64,000 bases of DNA from Klebsormidium nitens (lineage: Eukaryota; Streptophyta; Klebsormidiophyceae; Klebsormidiales; Klebsormidiaceae), in the NCBI GenBank assembly GCA_000708835.1, contig DF236955.1, positions 372,001 through 436,000 on the forward strand, in the 5' to 3' direction. This document shows, one piece after another, positions 33,067 to 44,394 of this stretch; the stretch's first letter is position 1, and every line of letters begins with the position of its first letter. The position numbers and the translations under genes were made by a program. Under the pieces are notes generated by a model. The model made no database searches, was not told the DNA's origin, and saw nothing but the letters and a program-made list of their open reading frames with translations.

Positions 33067-36038
33067 TCACAACTGCTCTTCTGCCGCCAGCCGCATGGCC
33101 ACAATCCGCACCTCCTGCTGGTGCCGATATGCCCGGCGCACCAAGCCCCCCGCAGCGGCTACGGCCACCGCAAACACGACCGCTCCGACTACCAACTGCG
33201 CCTCGCGGGGGCCTTTCTGCATCATTGGAAGCGCCCTCCCCTGCAAGCTCCGGGCTGTCTCGGACAAGCTGCCCAATACCTCACCCCCGCCTCGCTGCAC
33301 CTTCCGGAGCGTTTCTAGGGCGTGCAGTCCGAGGGTTTTGAAGGGGTTTCGCGGCGCTCCTTGGGCATTTGCCACCTGGCTACGCAGCTCGGAGAGCCTC
33401 CGCGTGAGGCTCTCCTCGGCTGCGAGCAGTGGGGGCTGCTCAGTTGTCCGCAGCTGAGCATCGGATGAGGGGGAGTGTGGTTGGGGGGCCAGGAGCGGAA
33501 AGGCTGCGGGGGTGGCTTGAGGGACAGGCAGGAAACGGGCGGTATGGGGATTGTTTGGTACTTGAGGTTCTGTGTGGTTGAGCTGTTGGATGGACGTTGA
33601 GGCGGAGGACCAGGCAGACCCGGCCAGCATCTGTGAGGACGGCGGGAAGTATGAGAGGAATGAAAAGTATGAAGGCTCCTTCAGGAGGGGCTTCGAAGGA
33701 GGCAAGATGGGACGCTCTAAGTTGAAGGGAAAGACAGGATGAATGTTTTTTTGTGGTTCCTTTGTGGCAGTAACGGAACTTGTCGGCGTTAATGAGAACC
33801 AATTAATGGACAGTTCGCCCCGTATTTGTCAAAGCCAAGTTCACTTGATTAAAGACTTGGAAGTAGATCATATTGAAGCTTGGAGACCTCAACATAGAAC
33901 TTGCACAAGAGTTCGAGAGAACGGGGCATAGAAAAGCAGGCACCCTTCCTTTGCACAATCGCCATGTCAACCAACAGGGGCACCTTCATCCTCTCATTCA
34001 GGTGTTTGCTGAGGGGATCCAAACAAGCGAACACGAAGGTGCAAAACTCAGGATATGAAGCATTTGCCTACCCGGGCTGGCTGCCACCAAGCCCTTTCCT
34101 CCCCTTCTGCCTCCTCCCCTTGCCACGGCCCGGCTGTCTGGGTGGTCGTGAGCGCTTCTTGCTGGAGATCTCGCAGCAGGGCCTCTAGATTGGCCACCTC
34201 GCGGCTCATCTTTTCCAGTTTGGCCTGCTCGCAGACATGAGGCAAGTGAGAACGACTGACTGCCTGTTCACGGAGGTTCTGTGCAAAACTGCCGGACTGA
34301 GTCATCTGGTACAACCAGCCACGTACCTCAGCAACCTACAGGGGTGACGAAGCTTGTTGCTGAGACACTTTTCACGATGGAAGAGCTTTCACGATGTCTT
34401 CCCCCTCAGAGGGAAAGAAATTTCTCCCCATAAAATGAGAACTATCAAGGCTGCCTACTTTACCTAGATCGGGACTCAGTTTCAGCAGTTGTATGGGGCG
34501 CCAGCAAAATGAGAAAGAAGGGAACACCATGAAAAGATGGTCACCTCCATCTCCGCCTTCTCAAGTGCCCAGGAAGCATTATTTGCAGAACTCTCAGCTT
34601 GGATCTCCTGCAGATGCACCTGCAGGTACCGTAAAAAAGGTCGATGCAGCACCAAGGAACCAATCTATAAAGTCCAGGTCTGCCAGGAAGCTGCAGAGAG
34701 AAGCCTTTGCGTGGGACTTTCTTGCAGAGAGAAGGCTTTGAATTGGAGATCCTAATAGAGTGGAGCGTGCGACGACTAAACTAGAACCAGAATTAAACAC
34801 ATGCTATCAGTCTGCTCTCGGATACGATAACAGGCCGTCTGTACCAGATTGCAATGAGGAAACCAAAACAAGCTGGAAAGCTGCCGTACATAGGGTGATT
34901 ACCTCAAAAGACTTGCTGCCTTTTGTTGCATGACCAGCTGACCCTTGTGCCAGTCCCAGCAGTGCGGGCCACGTGCCATTGTGAAACACTTGTGCAGCAT
35001 CCGAGTGCCTAACCTCTGCCTTGACAGCCTTCTCGTGAGACTCAAGAACTTGCAGGACTGTTTCAAACTGCTTGAAGTGGGTGGCTGCCTCAACGGCAAC
35101 TGCGCCTTTCATAGATTGTTTGTTTGATAAGGGGCTGTCCCTTGATGTTTTTGGCCTGGTAAACTGGCCCTCGTTTGACTGTGATGCTGCCGTCAGGTTT
35201 TCAGAGGCTGTTGTGGCCCTTGCTTCAGCTGAGGTCCTTTCTGCGTGCACCTTCACATCATGTTGCCAGCTGTCTGTAAGAACATACGTCACAGGATGTC
35301 CATTGCGCAGGAACGCCCGATTTTCTGCCAATTGATCAACTCCTATATTAAGCTGCGTTTTACCAGCCCTGGGTCTGAGAAAGGGACCCCCATGATGGCC
35401 TTTCTGACCTCCCTGACTGCTGGCTTCATCGTTCAAGGCGTGGCACGAGAGGTCTGTTTTCTCCAGGTGACCTCTGTGGATCCCGTTCTGTTCGACAATT
35501 GAAGGGGAGGAAGTAGCACTTGCCCTGATTGCAATCTGGGCCATGCCTTGGTTTTGAAGATCAAATGTGACAGCACCAAAACCAATGCGCCTTCACAAGG
35601 ACTGCAAGTATTACTTAGAACAACTGGCCTTGAAAACTAAAGAAGCTTTAGCCACCTGCGCTGACTTCGACAAAACGGAAGATCTATCACAACCCCGCAG
35701 CTCGCCTTCTTTCAGCATTGCGGGAAGGAACAGCGAAATTACCAGTTGCTCTCGATTTCTAAACTGCAGAAAGCGCAATTGAAGTACCTACCAGTAACAC
35801 ACACCAGTCCCCAGGTCTGCACTTTGCTGCCAGGAACGGCTTCTTGTAGGGCCTTCTCTGTCACTGTCAGTGTCAGACTGAAATTCTGATCAGGAAGAGC
35901 CAGGAAGAGCACTGCACTGTCATGTGTGCACAGTGACATGGCGTCTCTTCCAAGATGGATCAGCTTGCCGGTGTGATGTGAACAGGTGCTATCTCTTAGG
36001 TTAAAGCTCCTAACAATGGAGCGAACCCCCCCGGGGGC
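33067..36038 (-). CDS. Coiled-coil protein with C-terminal membrane segment, function unknown
   Basis: Minus-strand exons 36038-35792, 35546-34903, 34619-34545, 34335-34072 and 33630-33067 keep phase. The first visible exon encodes beta-rich sequence (SLCTHDSAVLFLALPDQNFSL, core AVLFLALPDQNFSLTLTV). The second is polar and probably disordered until a helix (AATHFKQFETVLQVLESHEK). Exons three and four form a coiled coil (VHLQEIQAESSANN, KLEKMSREVANLEALLRDLQ). The last has a helical stretch (LTRRLSELRSQVANAQ) and one hydrophobic segment near the C-terminus, LVVGAVVFAVAVAAAGGLV, followed by arginines, suggesting a tail anchor. No family was recognised. The 5' end is unsure: an ATG exists at 35939 but the frame stays open to an acceptor at 36039. 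The 35546 acceptor is weak. The stop TTGTGAGT could also be a donor. Confidence 0.55.
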
Positions 36039-36249
36039 CTGAGGCGTTCATGCGGGTTAACGAGTAGGTCAACGTGCGTACAGTCACAAGGCTCAGAAGC
36101 AGAGGCAATGCGCATTTACACCAGTCACTAGGGTCCGGGATGAACTGCATCAGCGGCAAGCGAACGAATGAGGCAGAAACTTTAAAAGTCCAATTTTGAA
36201 ATTGAATGCATGATGTAACAAAATTTAAACTTGACATTGTAATAGGTAG

Positions 36250-37827
36250 TGGACTCTGGAGAGCCAGGAAGGCGCCTTTCAGGACTGGTTCCACAACGCT
36301 GCGTCGTTGTAGACGGGCTGGCCTCCTACCATTTGCGATGCTAAGTCAGCAGCTATGTGAAGACCAGAGTCACACCTACGCAGACAAAGTGTGCTACTCA
36401 GACGGCGCTCTTGAGCCAGGACGCTGTAGAAGCGTTGAGTATGAGAATGAACGCCGTGTCTCTGACCGCTGTCGAAGAGCTGAGTGATGATGAAAGACGA
36501 GCTTTGCGGGCAAGTCGGTTCGGAGGGGCCTCTGGTCTGCAGCCCCTTACTAGAGAAGCGCCCAAAGCAAAGAGGTGGGCTCCAGCTTTGCGTTCCACTG
36601 AGAAGAACTTCATTGTTTGCCGGCTACTTGCCTTCCAGCGATGTTGGCAGCGCCTTCACAGATTAAGAGACTCTGTACAATCATGGCCCATCAATGCACT
36701 GGCCGTCTAGTTCTGGCACTTCACAAGTACTTCCTTTAAGATGTGATCAAGCCATGAAGTTCATCAGAAGACAATACGAGCAGAGGGGGCAATGTCAGGG
36801 ATGTCTCACTCTCTACGCTTGTGTAGAAAGAGCGCCCGCTCGAGGTCAGAGTGACTCGCTGCTAAACTTCTTTAGAAGGGCCTGCCATTGGTGGTAGGGA
36901 ATTTGAAAGTGGGTGTGGGGGCCTTTGATGTGTTCAGCTGTTGGGAGCTTGTACTCCAAACTGCAATGAAGCTGAGCGCTTCTCCCATCTTGCTTCACTG
37001 CAGACTTGCCCATCCAGGAGGCCCTGTCGTAACCAACAAAGCTGCGGCGCTTGCCCGCTTCCTGAAGAGGAAGTTGCAGGATCCAGAGGGTTTTGCTGCC
37101 CTTGACCCCGAGCTTGTGGAGAAGGCTGTCAAGGCTGCGAAAACAGGGAAAACGACTCAGGGTATGGTTCTTTCAGTGCTTTTGTGTGGGTATTCCAATA
37201 CTATATAGCGCACCCAAAGATTCTGCTTATCACCGTACTGCAAGAAATCTTCGTGCATCGCTTGAATGATGATTATGGTACTCTTAGGGGGAACAAACCG
37301 CTTGATTTGGGCAATCACTTGTTTGTCGAACCCTTGTTAAACGACGAATCCTTTCACAGTCTCCTTAAAGTGTGTCTCTGCTTGTACAGCGCCCGGGGTC
37401 GCTGGACCTGATCAACGAAACGATGAGGTAAACAGTCCACACCTTTCTCCTTTTGTTTTTTGGTCTCGTGTAATCGGCTGTAATCGGCCCAGCCTCATCA
37501 CCGTCGACTAGTGTGATACGGCCCAGGATTCTCTGCCTTCTCTAGATCCTTGCCCTGCTTTCGTATCTATGACAGCGGACCAAGGCGATGCATCTTTCAA
37601 CTGGAAGGATGTGATTCATTTGGAGTATATTGCATTCTCTGTAAATGCAGGATTCAAATGGGTCAGAGGACGACGAAAAATCAAGGAACCCAAAGACAAA
37701 GGCCAAAAGCATCAAGGACAAGAAACTGTCCAACAACGTCATTCTCAATAGTAGTCAGAACAAGAAGGATGATCGGGAACTGAAAGTAAAGAAGAAAAAG
37801 AAGAAGCGAAGAAAAGCAGCAATCTGA
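36250..37827 (+). CDS. Lysine-rich probable nuclear protein, function unknown
   Basis: Exons 36350-36574, 37004-37161, 37390-37427 and 37651-37827 join in phase; an upstream exon 36250-36305 (TLESQEGAFQDWFHNAAS) is phase-compatible but leaves a 44-base intron, so it is tentative, and no start codon could be fixed. Visible segments are VEELSDDERRALRASRFGG, then KAKRLAHPGGPVVTNKAA with a helix ALARFLKRKLQD and DPELVEKAVKAAK. The C-terminus is acidic, then strongly basic (DSNGSEDDEKSRN ... KVKKKKKKRRKAAI), like a nuclear or nucleolar localisation signal. RASRFG is reminiscent of RNA-binding or THO/SARNP-type proteins, but this is too short to assign a family. It lies head to head with the minus-strand coiled-coil gene, and their 5' ends may overlap. 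Confidence 0.6.
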
Positions 37828-38843
37828 ATACCAAGTGAGGATAAATTTGTTAAAACGCAAGCCTGGCCTGAAGACTTGTTGACTTGAATGCGGCAATGCT
37901 GCATCAAAATTGGCCCTCCGCACAAGTGAGTGTCCTGGCTATAAGCAGGTTGGGTCGAGTGTATGTTAAACTTACAATTCAGAAATCTGCCATCTAGCTC
38001 AATCATGGCAATAGCGCGCAAAATATTCTGCGCGATCATGCAGCCACTTGCCCTTGTCTCAGATGTAATCATCATGATGTGTTTATAGTATACTGCATGC
38101 ACTTGCACTTGTGCGCAGATTGGTAAAATGATCATCTGCGCAGAGCAACTATCCTCGACTAAGTGCAGCCATCTAGCTAGCTGACATCACCCGCAGCGGC
38201 CCTTGCATGGATAATTAAGGGTCCTGGCAATGTATATGTCACGCTAGCATATGCAGTCCACCGTCATGTGAGGGTTCCAACCGAGGATTGAACTCGACCG
38301 CAGTTCACTGAGACCAGAATCTCATTCAACAAGACGTACAATGCAAAAACCATGTAGTTTGAATGTACAAAACATTCACAACCATGCACACGGCATCCGC
38401 GCCAGGTTGGATGTGTTTGCGCATCTGACATTGACATGCAAGTGCCCTGGTTTTATCATTGACGGTGCGTACCTGTGTGCACATTGACGGCCTTGCCATG
38501 TGGTCTGTTCCGAAACAGATATAATGATGGAACGCCTACTACTATATACCGTTAATGCATCAGACCGTCTCACATCAACACACCCGAGAGGGCCCAGCTA
38601 GTGCACCTGACAGTCTGCAGCCATAGCAACCATAGACGCACATTGATGCTGCCTCTGCGCCTTCCTGCAAGCGAGCCACCTATCGGGACAGATTCGCAGG
38701 GCAGACGACTTCCGCACTTGACAAACTCGTCGACACACAAAAATAAATTTGTAGCGTCGTCTGCCCAGCCAACTTTATCCCGATGCTGAAGTTGATCAGA
38801 TCTGAAAGTGATTGCTATAAAGGAACCTTTTCAAAGCAAAACA
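37828..38843. other. Intergenic region between convergent genes
   Basis: About 1 kb between stop codons at 37827 (plus) and 38844 (minus). It must contain both 3' untranslated regions. No other feature was supported. Confidence 0.4.
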
Positions 38844-40921
38844 TCATTCGGCTACTGACTCAATGCGCCGCCGCTCTGCTCCAAACGTAAGGCGTCGCTG
38901 CGGACGTCTGCCGTACCCCGGAACAGCAGGCGACCTCCGTTGTTTTTTCAGATCCCGGGACTGCGGCAGCGGCTTGGGTTGGAAAGCATATGCGGAAACT
39001 TTGCCAGGCTCGGGCGTTTTGAGTCTGGCCACTACTCCCGCCTGGTTATGAACGCGCATAGGTCTCCCCTCTTCCTGATCTTCTTCGATCCCCGTAATAT
39101 CCAAGATTCGCAACCGCGTAAGCTCCTGTGTGGGCCAATTAGAAATGATACGTTAATTATCCGTCAAAAACGAACGGTTGTCTTGAGCAACCGTCATAGC
39201 AGAAGACAGATCAATAAGCGGAATCAGAAAAGCATTTGTGGAAAACAAGTGGGCATCAATCCGGTGTATCTTAACAGCTTTCTGCATCACAGGGTTGATC
39301 TTTTCAGCAGTCCGGGCAGCAAGAACTTGTTGACGACAGACCCGTACCTGCCTATGCCCCTTGAGTCGTCTTGAGTTCTTCCTTCGTCTTTTTTTCAAGA
39401 TGAGCACTTTGCCATCTTTGACCTGCGGAATGGATGGCAATGAGAAACAGCTCAGGACAGATGCAAATCTGGAGAAGCAAGTAACGAAGTCCGGTGCTTC
39501 GCACTTAATCATGATCGGAACTGCTCAAAAACCAACAAGCAAGTCCATACTGAAGCGAATCGAAATGAACTTGAGTACACGATTAACTTTAAGACATCGA
39601 AAGGACTGCTTTTCACATTGTAAGCCCAGAAAAAATGTTTCCCAAGGAGGGACGGATTGTGGGTCACTCACCTGTCCTTCGACTGTTGCAGAAACAGTGG
39701 CATCTGGGATGAACGGCCGGCCCACAATCGTCTTCGATTTGGAACCAAGCAGGAGAACCTTCTTCAACAGAATCTGAAACCACAATTCCTGGTGTGAGAC
39801 ACACGGTCATCCAAGAGCCAAGCTGCTTAGGGGACGAGCACATCGATGAGTGGTCAAGAAGGCAATATGCCACATCAATGGTACATTCAATCAGTTAAAT
39901 TCAGATACAAAGGTAGTGTGCCAACAGGAACATGGGCGTTCAAGCCAATGCATGACCAGAGAGCACTGAGTATAAGCATATGCAATTGGCGATAGGACAA
40001 GGGGTAGGAGTCTCACCGTCGACTTGACATCCGGTCCATTCAGCTTCTCAACATACAAGACATCGTCCGGCGTAACTTTGAATTGATGAGGGCCTACCTG
40101 AACAAGAAAACACGCAAGTACAAAACCCTCAAATAAAGCCCGCCAGGAAAGCAACCTGATCAACCAGCTAAATCAAGTGGTCATCTGATTCCTCTCAAGT
40201 GAGCATCCTTTTCTGCTTGATGGGCAAGAACAGCAAATGCAAGCGATTAAACGAGTAGCGCAATCTAGAAGAAACCCACACTTCTCATCACAGGGTCATG
40301 CCAAATAACCTCGAGCAGGAGCAACTAGATAACCGCTCCTAATCTGATGCAACCTTTACCACCAATATCCCTCCTCACCTGGACCACTGCAAAAATCTGC
40401 TTTGGCTTGATGTCGATTGGCGTGCTCTCCTGTGCTAAGCTGCCTACCAGTTCCACACCACTTGCTTCAAGCCTCTTGACGCTAAGCGCGGGCAGCGGTT
40501 GCTCAGCTCCCTCTCTGCCTGCCTCTACCAGCGTTCCATAGCAACGGCGGCCCTCAAATTGAGAATAAGTCAGAATGGTTCCATTTGCGGCGCCTAACGC
40601 TGGTAGACCGGCGACCGTTGAACACTTCTCATACGCGCTCACACCACTGCATTTTGCGAGTTCAAATACCTTGTGCAGCAGATGAGGTGGTAGCCAAGCT
40701 CCTGCGGGCGTGCTCGCCTCGAAGACCCCAGATTTCCCCAACTCATGATCAGATTGCAGACCGACGGGCGGTCTGTCATTCACCGCCGCTGCCTTCCGCC
40801 CAGTGGATGCACACAGCCCTTCCAGAAGGTGTGGCTGTTCAAGGCGGCTCCTGCATGGCCCAAGTACACTCTCGCAGCGACGCAAGGAGCGGGCGAGCAA
40901 CCAGGCCGCCATGACGGACAT
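38844..40921 (-). CDS. Mitochondrial large-subunit ribosomal protein bL21 (NFD1-type)
   Basis: Structural protein of the mitochondrial 39S/50S subunit. Five minus-strand exons, 40921-40379, 40097-40017, 39773-39672, 39422-39348 and 39125-38844, each phase 0, give 360 residues. The bL21 domain begins near residue 177: IFAVVQVGPHQFKVTPDDVLYVEKL, then LLKKVLLLGSKSKTIVGRPF, VKDGKVLILKKRRRKNSRR with LKGHRQ, and ELTRLRILDITGIE. The pairing of RRRKNSRRLKGHRQ with ELTRLRI is typical of plant mitochondrial L21 (NFD1 in Arabidopsis) rather than plastid L21. The first 175 residues are an Arg/Ala/Ser-rich presequence (MAAWLLARSLRRCESVLG) and an unusually long linker. The C-terminus is extended by about 75 basic residues. 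ATGs at 40921 and 40912 are both possible starts. A telo-box cluster lies upstream. Confidence 0.93.
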
Positions 40922-41366
40922 GCCACAAGAAATCAACTCCGAAACTCCTTGGCTTTTGTCAACTCAATTTCAAGAACTTAAATTGCTGGCAGTGAAACTT
41001 TTTCTCACGTTTCTCGAATTTCACTTTTAGGGTTTTAGGTGTTTAGGGTGCACCTCAGCATTGCGCCACCATGCTCAGCAGGCAGCTGGGCGCAGAACTT
41101 CAATAAGCAAGTGAAGGGGCGCCCAAAGGGCAACTCTGTTGCAGGTTTATTGCTCCTTTCCATAGCATTGTCAGCAGCATTTGAGGGGCCGGCCCGAGCT
41201 GGCCCAAGTTAGCAGCAAGCGGACTGACGTCAGCCCAAGCGCCAATTGAATACATCTTTGTGGATAGTGCCATCAACTGAGAACAGTTTCTTCTTAGCTG
41301 CAATCTGCGCGCTTAAGTGGAGAGGTTCGAGAAGAGCTACCGGGCAGCAAAGTGGGCCGCTTGAAA
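40922..41366. promoter_or_regulatory. Divergent promoter region, bL21 / NAA20
   Basis: 445 bases separate the minus-strand bL21 start (40921) and the plus-strand NAA20 start (41367). It includes the telo-box cluster and should hold both promoters. Both products serve protein synthesis or maturation. Confidence 0.55.
41025..41048. promoter_or_regulatory. Telo-box cluster between bL21 and NAA20
   Basis: Three telomere-like words (TTTTAGGG, TTTTAGG, TTTAGGG) lie within 24 bases, 104-127 bases upstream of the bL21 start and about 320 upstream of NAA20. Telo-boxes are enriched in promoters of plant ribosomal-protein genes, which fits the left neighbour. The functional role is inferred. Confidence 0.6.
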
Positions 41367-43198
41367 ATGACGACAATCAGAAAGTTTACATGTGATGACC
41401 TTTTCAAATTCAACAATGTCAACTTGGACAAGCTAACCGAGACCGTGAGTCAGCTGCTTTAACGCTTGAGAAAGATGGATTCTGCTTCAAGGTCCAGTCT
41501 GGCTAGAACTATGCGGAATTAGCCACCTGGTGTCATAGATACGAGAGTCTTGTTGCTACAGGCAAAATGTTTGTGCCATTTACGAGCTGCCCTGACTTCT
41601 GCGTCTGTGCTGTCCCCATAAGACGTCTGGTGCATCTTATCTCGATCTATTACCCCTCAACCTTGATATTTGAAGACTACTGGTGGTGGTGTGCGGGTCT
41701 AAGCAGCCCCTCCCCTTGTTCGCTGGTTTGTGCAGTACAACTTGCAGTTTTACCTCTCTTATCTTGCGCGGTGGCCAGAGTACTTCTTGGTGGCAGAAGG
41801 GCCGGGTGCCCAAATGATGGGCTACAGTAAGGGCATTCTTTGTGTCTCTTTGACTCGATTGACTGCTTTTTGAAACAACCTCGACTTCCTTGTATATCTA
41901 TATGTCCAGGTGTTGCTCCTCGAACAATGAAGTACGAGACTGATCAAGGTTCTTTTTAAATGTCAAGATCCACTGCCTGGTTGCTTTTGTGACGAGAGGC
42001 TTCTACTGGACATCAGTGTGATCAACCTGTCCAAGTAGAGTATGTCAGAATCTCAGTGGCATGGATCAGACTTTTTTCTGTTGTCTTGGTGGCTGTAGTC
42101 ATGGGCAAGGTCGAGGGAGAGGGTGACCTGTGGCACGGACACGTGACTGCGGTGACGGTGGCACCCAATTACCGGCGGCAACAGCTGGCGAAGAAGCTCA
42201 TGTTCCTGCTGGAGGAGATCACAGAGAAGATGTGAGTAGGGCAGTGAATTGTCCTTGCGCAATATCGAACTGAAAGGAAAGCCAATCTCATCCTTGATAT
42301 CATCGTGTATTGGGCTGCTTGGATAGTTTTGTCAATCGTCGCATCCTCTATCTCTGAAAGTTGAACCTTCGGGTCTGTTCAGAGGACGATTGGCAAATGC
42401 CCACAAGTATCTGGACGGAGCAAGGGAAAACGTGGTGTAAGAATTTTCACTATTAAGGCCGCCTCTGGTGTTCCTTGCATGCCACTGTCTCGATCTGCCC
42501 AAATGGCTTTCTGAAACATAACCAGTGCATACTTTGGGAGATGTTTAAAACGAATTTCCTCGTACTTCGCACCCCACTGCAGGGCCGCTCCCGAAGGGTC
42601 TCGAAAGTAGTTTTGAAATCAATGGTGCTTCTTTATGTGCTTATATCATGTGCCAGTGAGTTTTGAGACTGCCAAAAACCCGTCAGCTCCTTTGTGGACA
42701 GAGAACGGGTGTCAAACGATCAGTCAAAGGTTTGTTCTCCTGCAGGCACAACGGCTACTTTGTTGACCTTTTCGTGCGAGAATCAAACACGGTGGCAATC
42801 GACATGTATAAAAAGCTGGGGTACGTCTGTTATCGGAGAGTCATAAAGTACTACTCTGGGGAGGAGGATGCTTGGGGTAAGTCGTGCTGCATAATTCTTG
42901 AACAGCTTCGTTGCTAGTCGTGTGGGCCTTTCTTATGTCATCTGGGCCATCTACTCCTGTGACGGGCTCTTCGTCTGATGTGATCAAGCAATCTCAGTAT
43001 TCGGATGTTCACAACTCTGTGGAGAGTGTCAAAGTATGAACGTTACATCCTTTCTGTTGGTTTTTGGCTCTCTAATACGATGATACCTTTGTTGCTGGTT
43101 TTGCAGATATGCGGAAGGCTATGCGACGAGATAAAGAAAAGAGATCCATGATACCTTTGGACAGGGCGATTCACCCAGAAGAGCTTGAGCACGATTAG
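41367..43198 (+). CDS. NAA20: N-alpha-acetyltransferase 20, NatB catalytic subunit
   Basis: NatB acetylates nascent N-termini beginning Met-Asp, Met-Glu, Met-Asn or Met-Gln, with the NAA25 auxiliary subunit on the ribosome. Five exons, 41367-41444, 41736-41826, 42099-42231, 42746-42876 and 43107-43198, join in phase to 174 residues, the usual length. The start is MTTIRKFTCDDLFKFNNVNLD. The GNAT core follows: YNLQFYLSYLARWPEYFLVAE, HGHVTAVTVAPNYRRQQLAKKL (residues about 69-90, the acetyl-CoA pyrophosphate loop), then YFVDLFVRESNTVAIDMYKKLGY and YRRVIKYYSGEEDAWDMRKA (cores quoted). The loop reads RRQQLA where many animal NAA20s have RRLGLA; RRQQLAKKL is, from memory, the plant form. Fully conserved apart from this. 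No sign of pseudogenisation. Confidence 0.96.
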
Positions 43199-44394
43199 CG
43201 TCCGATTGTCCAGTCGAAGTATCGCCACCAATCGTAGAGCATTCGGAGGTGCCCTCTTTATCGATTCATGAAGTTATGGACTCGGTAATGTCCGTTCGGC
43301 CGGTGCGCAGTCAGCATAAATCCCTTCGAGATGGACCACGATGTCGGACTGAGACTACATTCGAAGTTCCTGTTGAACACAATCTGAGTTTGAGCTGCTT
43401 ATTGACATATGGACCTGGACGCAGCAGGCTACGCACAGGATGGTTAACCTGCATTGCAGCTCGTCGCCGATATTGTGTCTAGATTTTGACGCGTGCAGCT
43501 TGGACTCATCCTTCATTTGTATTGTGTACTGTCACCGTCCGTCGAGTCAATCTTATATAGATACTAGCTTCCTCGATTTCCTAAAAACCGCTATAATTTC
43601 AAACTACAAGACCGTTGTAGCTGGCAACACTACCGCCTGAGTGCAAGCATGCGTTATGTCGATCCTCCAATTTCAGACTTTTTATATACTTGCCGCGACT
43701 CAGCTTGAATGACAGGCTGGGGTTATAGATCTGTATACCTATACTCACACAGCGTATGCTGACGGTATTTCTTTTGCACTATAAATAGGCCGCGCCCGCG
43801 CGCCCGCTCATGATCACGTCATGCCGGATCCATCCCTCGATTAAGAGAACAACTTGAGCTGTATTGGATGGTCTGTCGTGCATGAGCTGCATGTGCATGA
43901 CGCTCTCGCGCACGTGCAGGTCACCTTGCAGCCAGCTATAGCTGACCGTTTTTAATTTGCGCCTGCGAATGTATGTGAATCAGCAAACATGGGATATACT
44001 CCTTCAGTGTGCCGCATGACAAATGTATGCATCATCAAGCCCAGCTCAAGCGCGGCTGCATACTATGACTGCTGTATGCAACGAGGACGCAGGCGGCGTT
44101 GCAGATTTTTGTACAAGCGAACATCAAACACGTGTGGGAGTGACCAGCTTTTCACATGCCACAGGGCAAGCGTTCGTTCAGTGATTGCAAAGGCATTCCA
44201 GATTGCAAGCTCAGGCGTTTGCAATCGACACCCATACACGTGTTCATAGCTTCTTAGTAGCGCGCATGATATGGTCCCCCGTTTGCGAATTGCTCGTTGG
44301 TCGCAATCAATGGCAAGGGGTGCTAGGCCATCTAGCCGCCTGCGCAAGCTGGGATATCGCTCGTTCCCTGATCGAGATTCTCGTACACCCCTCC
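43199..44394. other. Intergenic region with an isolated TATA-like box
   Basis: It lies between the NAA20 stop and the stop of the minus-strand gene at 44395. A TATAAATAG element at about 43780-43788 is followed by a GC-rich stretch (GCCCGCGCGCCC), resembling a core promoter, but no coding chain follows on the plus strand. No other feature is supported. Confidence 0.35.

Noticed and set aside
35955-35972. Mini first exon (MDQLAG) for the lysine-rich gene
   Set aside because: It is phase-compatible with 36250 but lies inside a better-supported minus-strand coding frame, and the donor GGT|GTGATG is weak.
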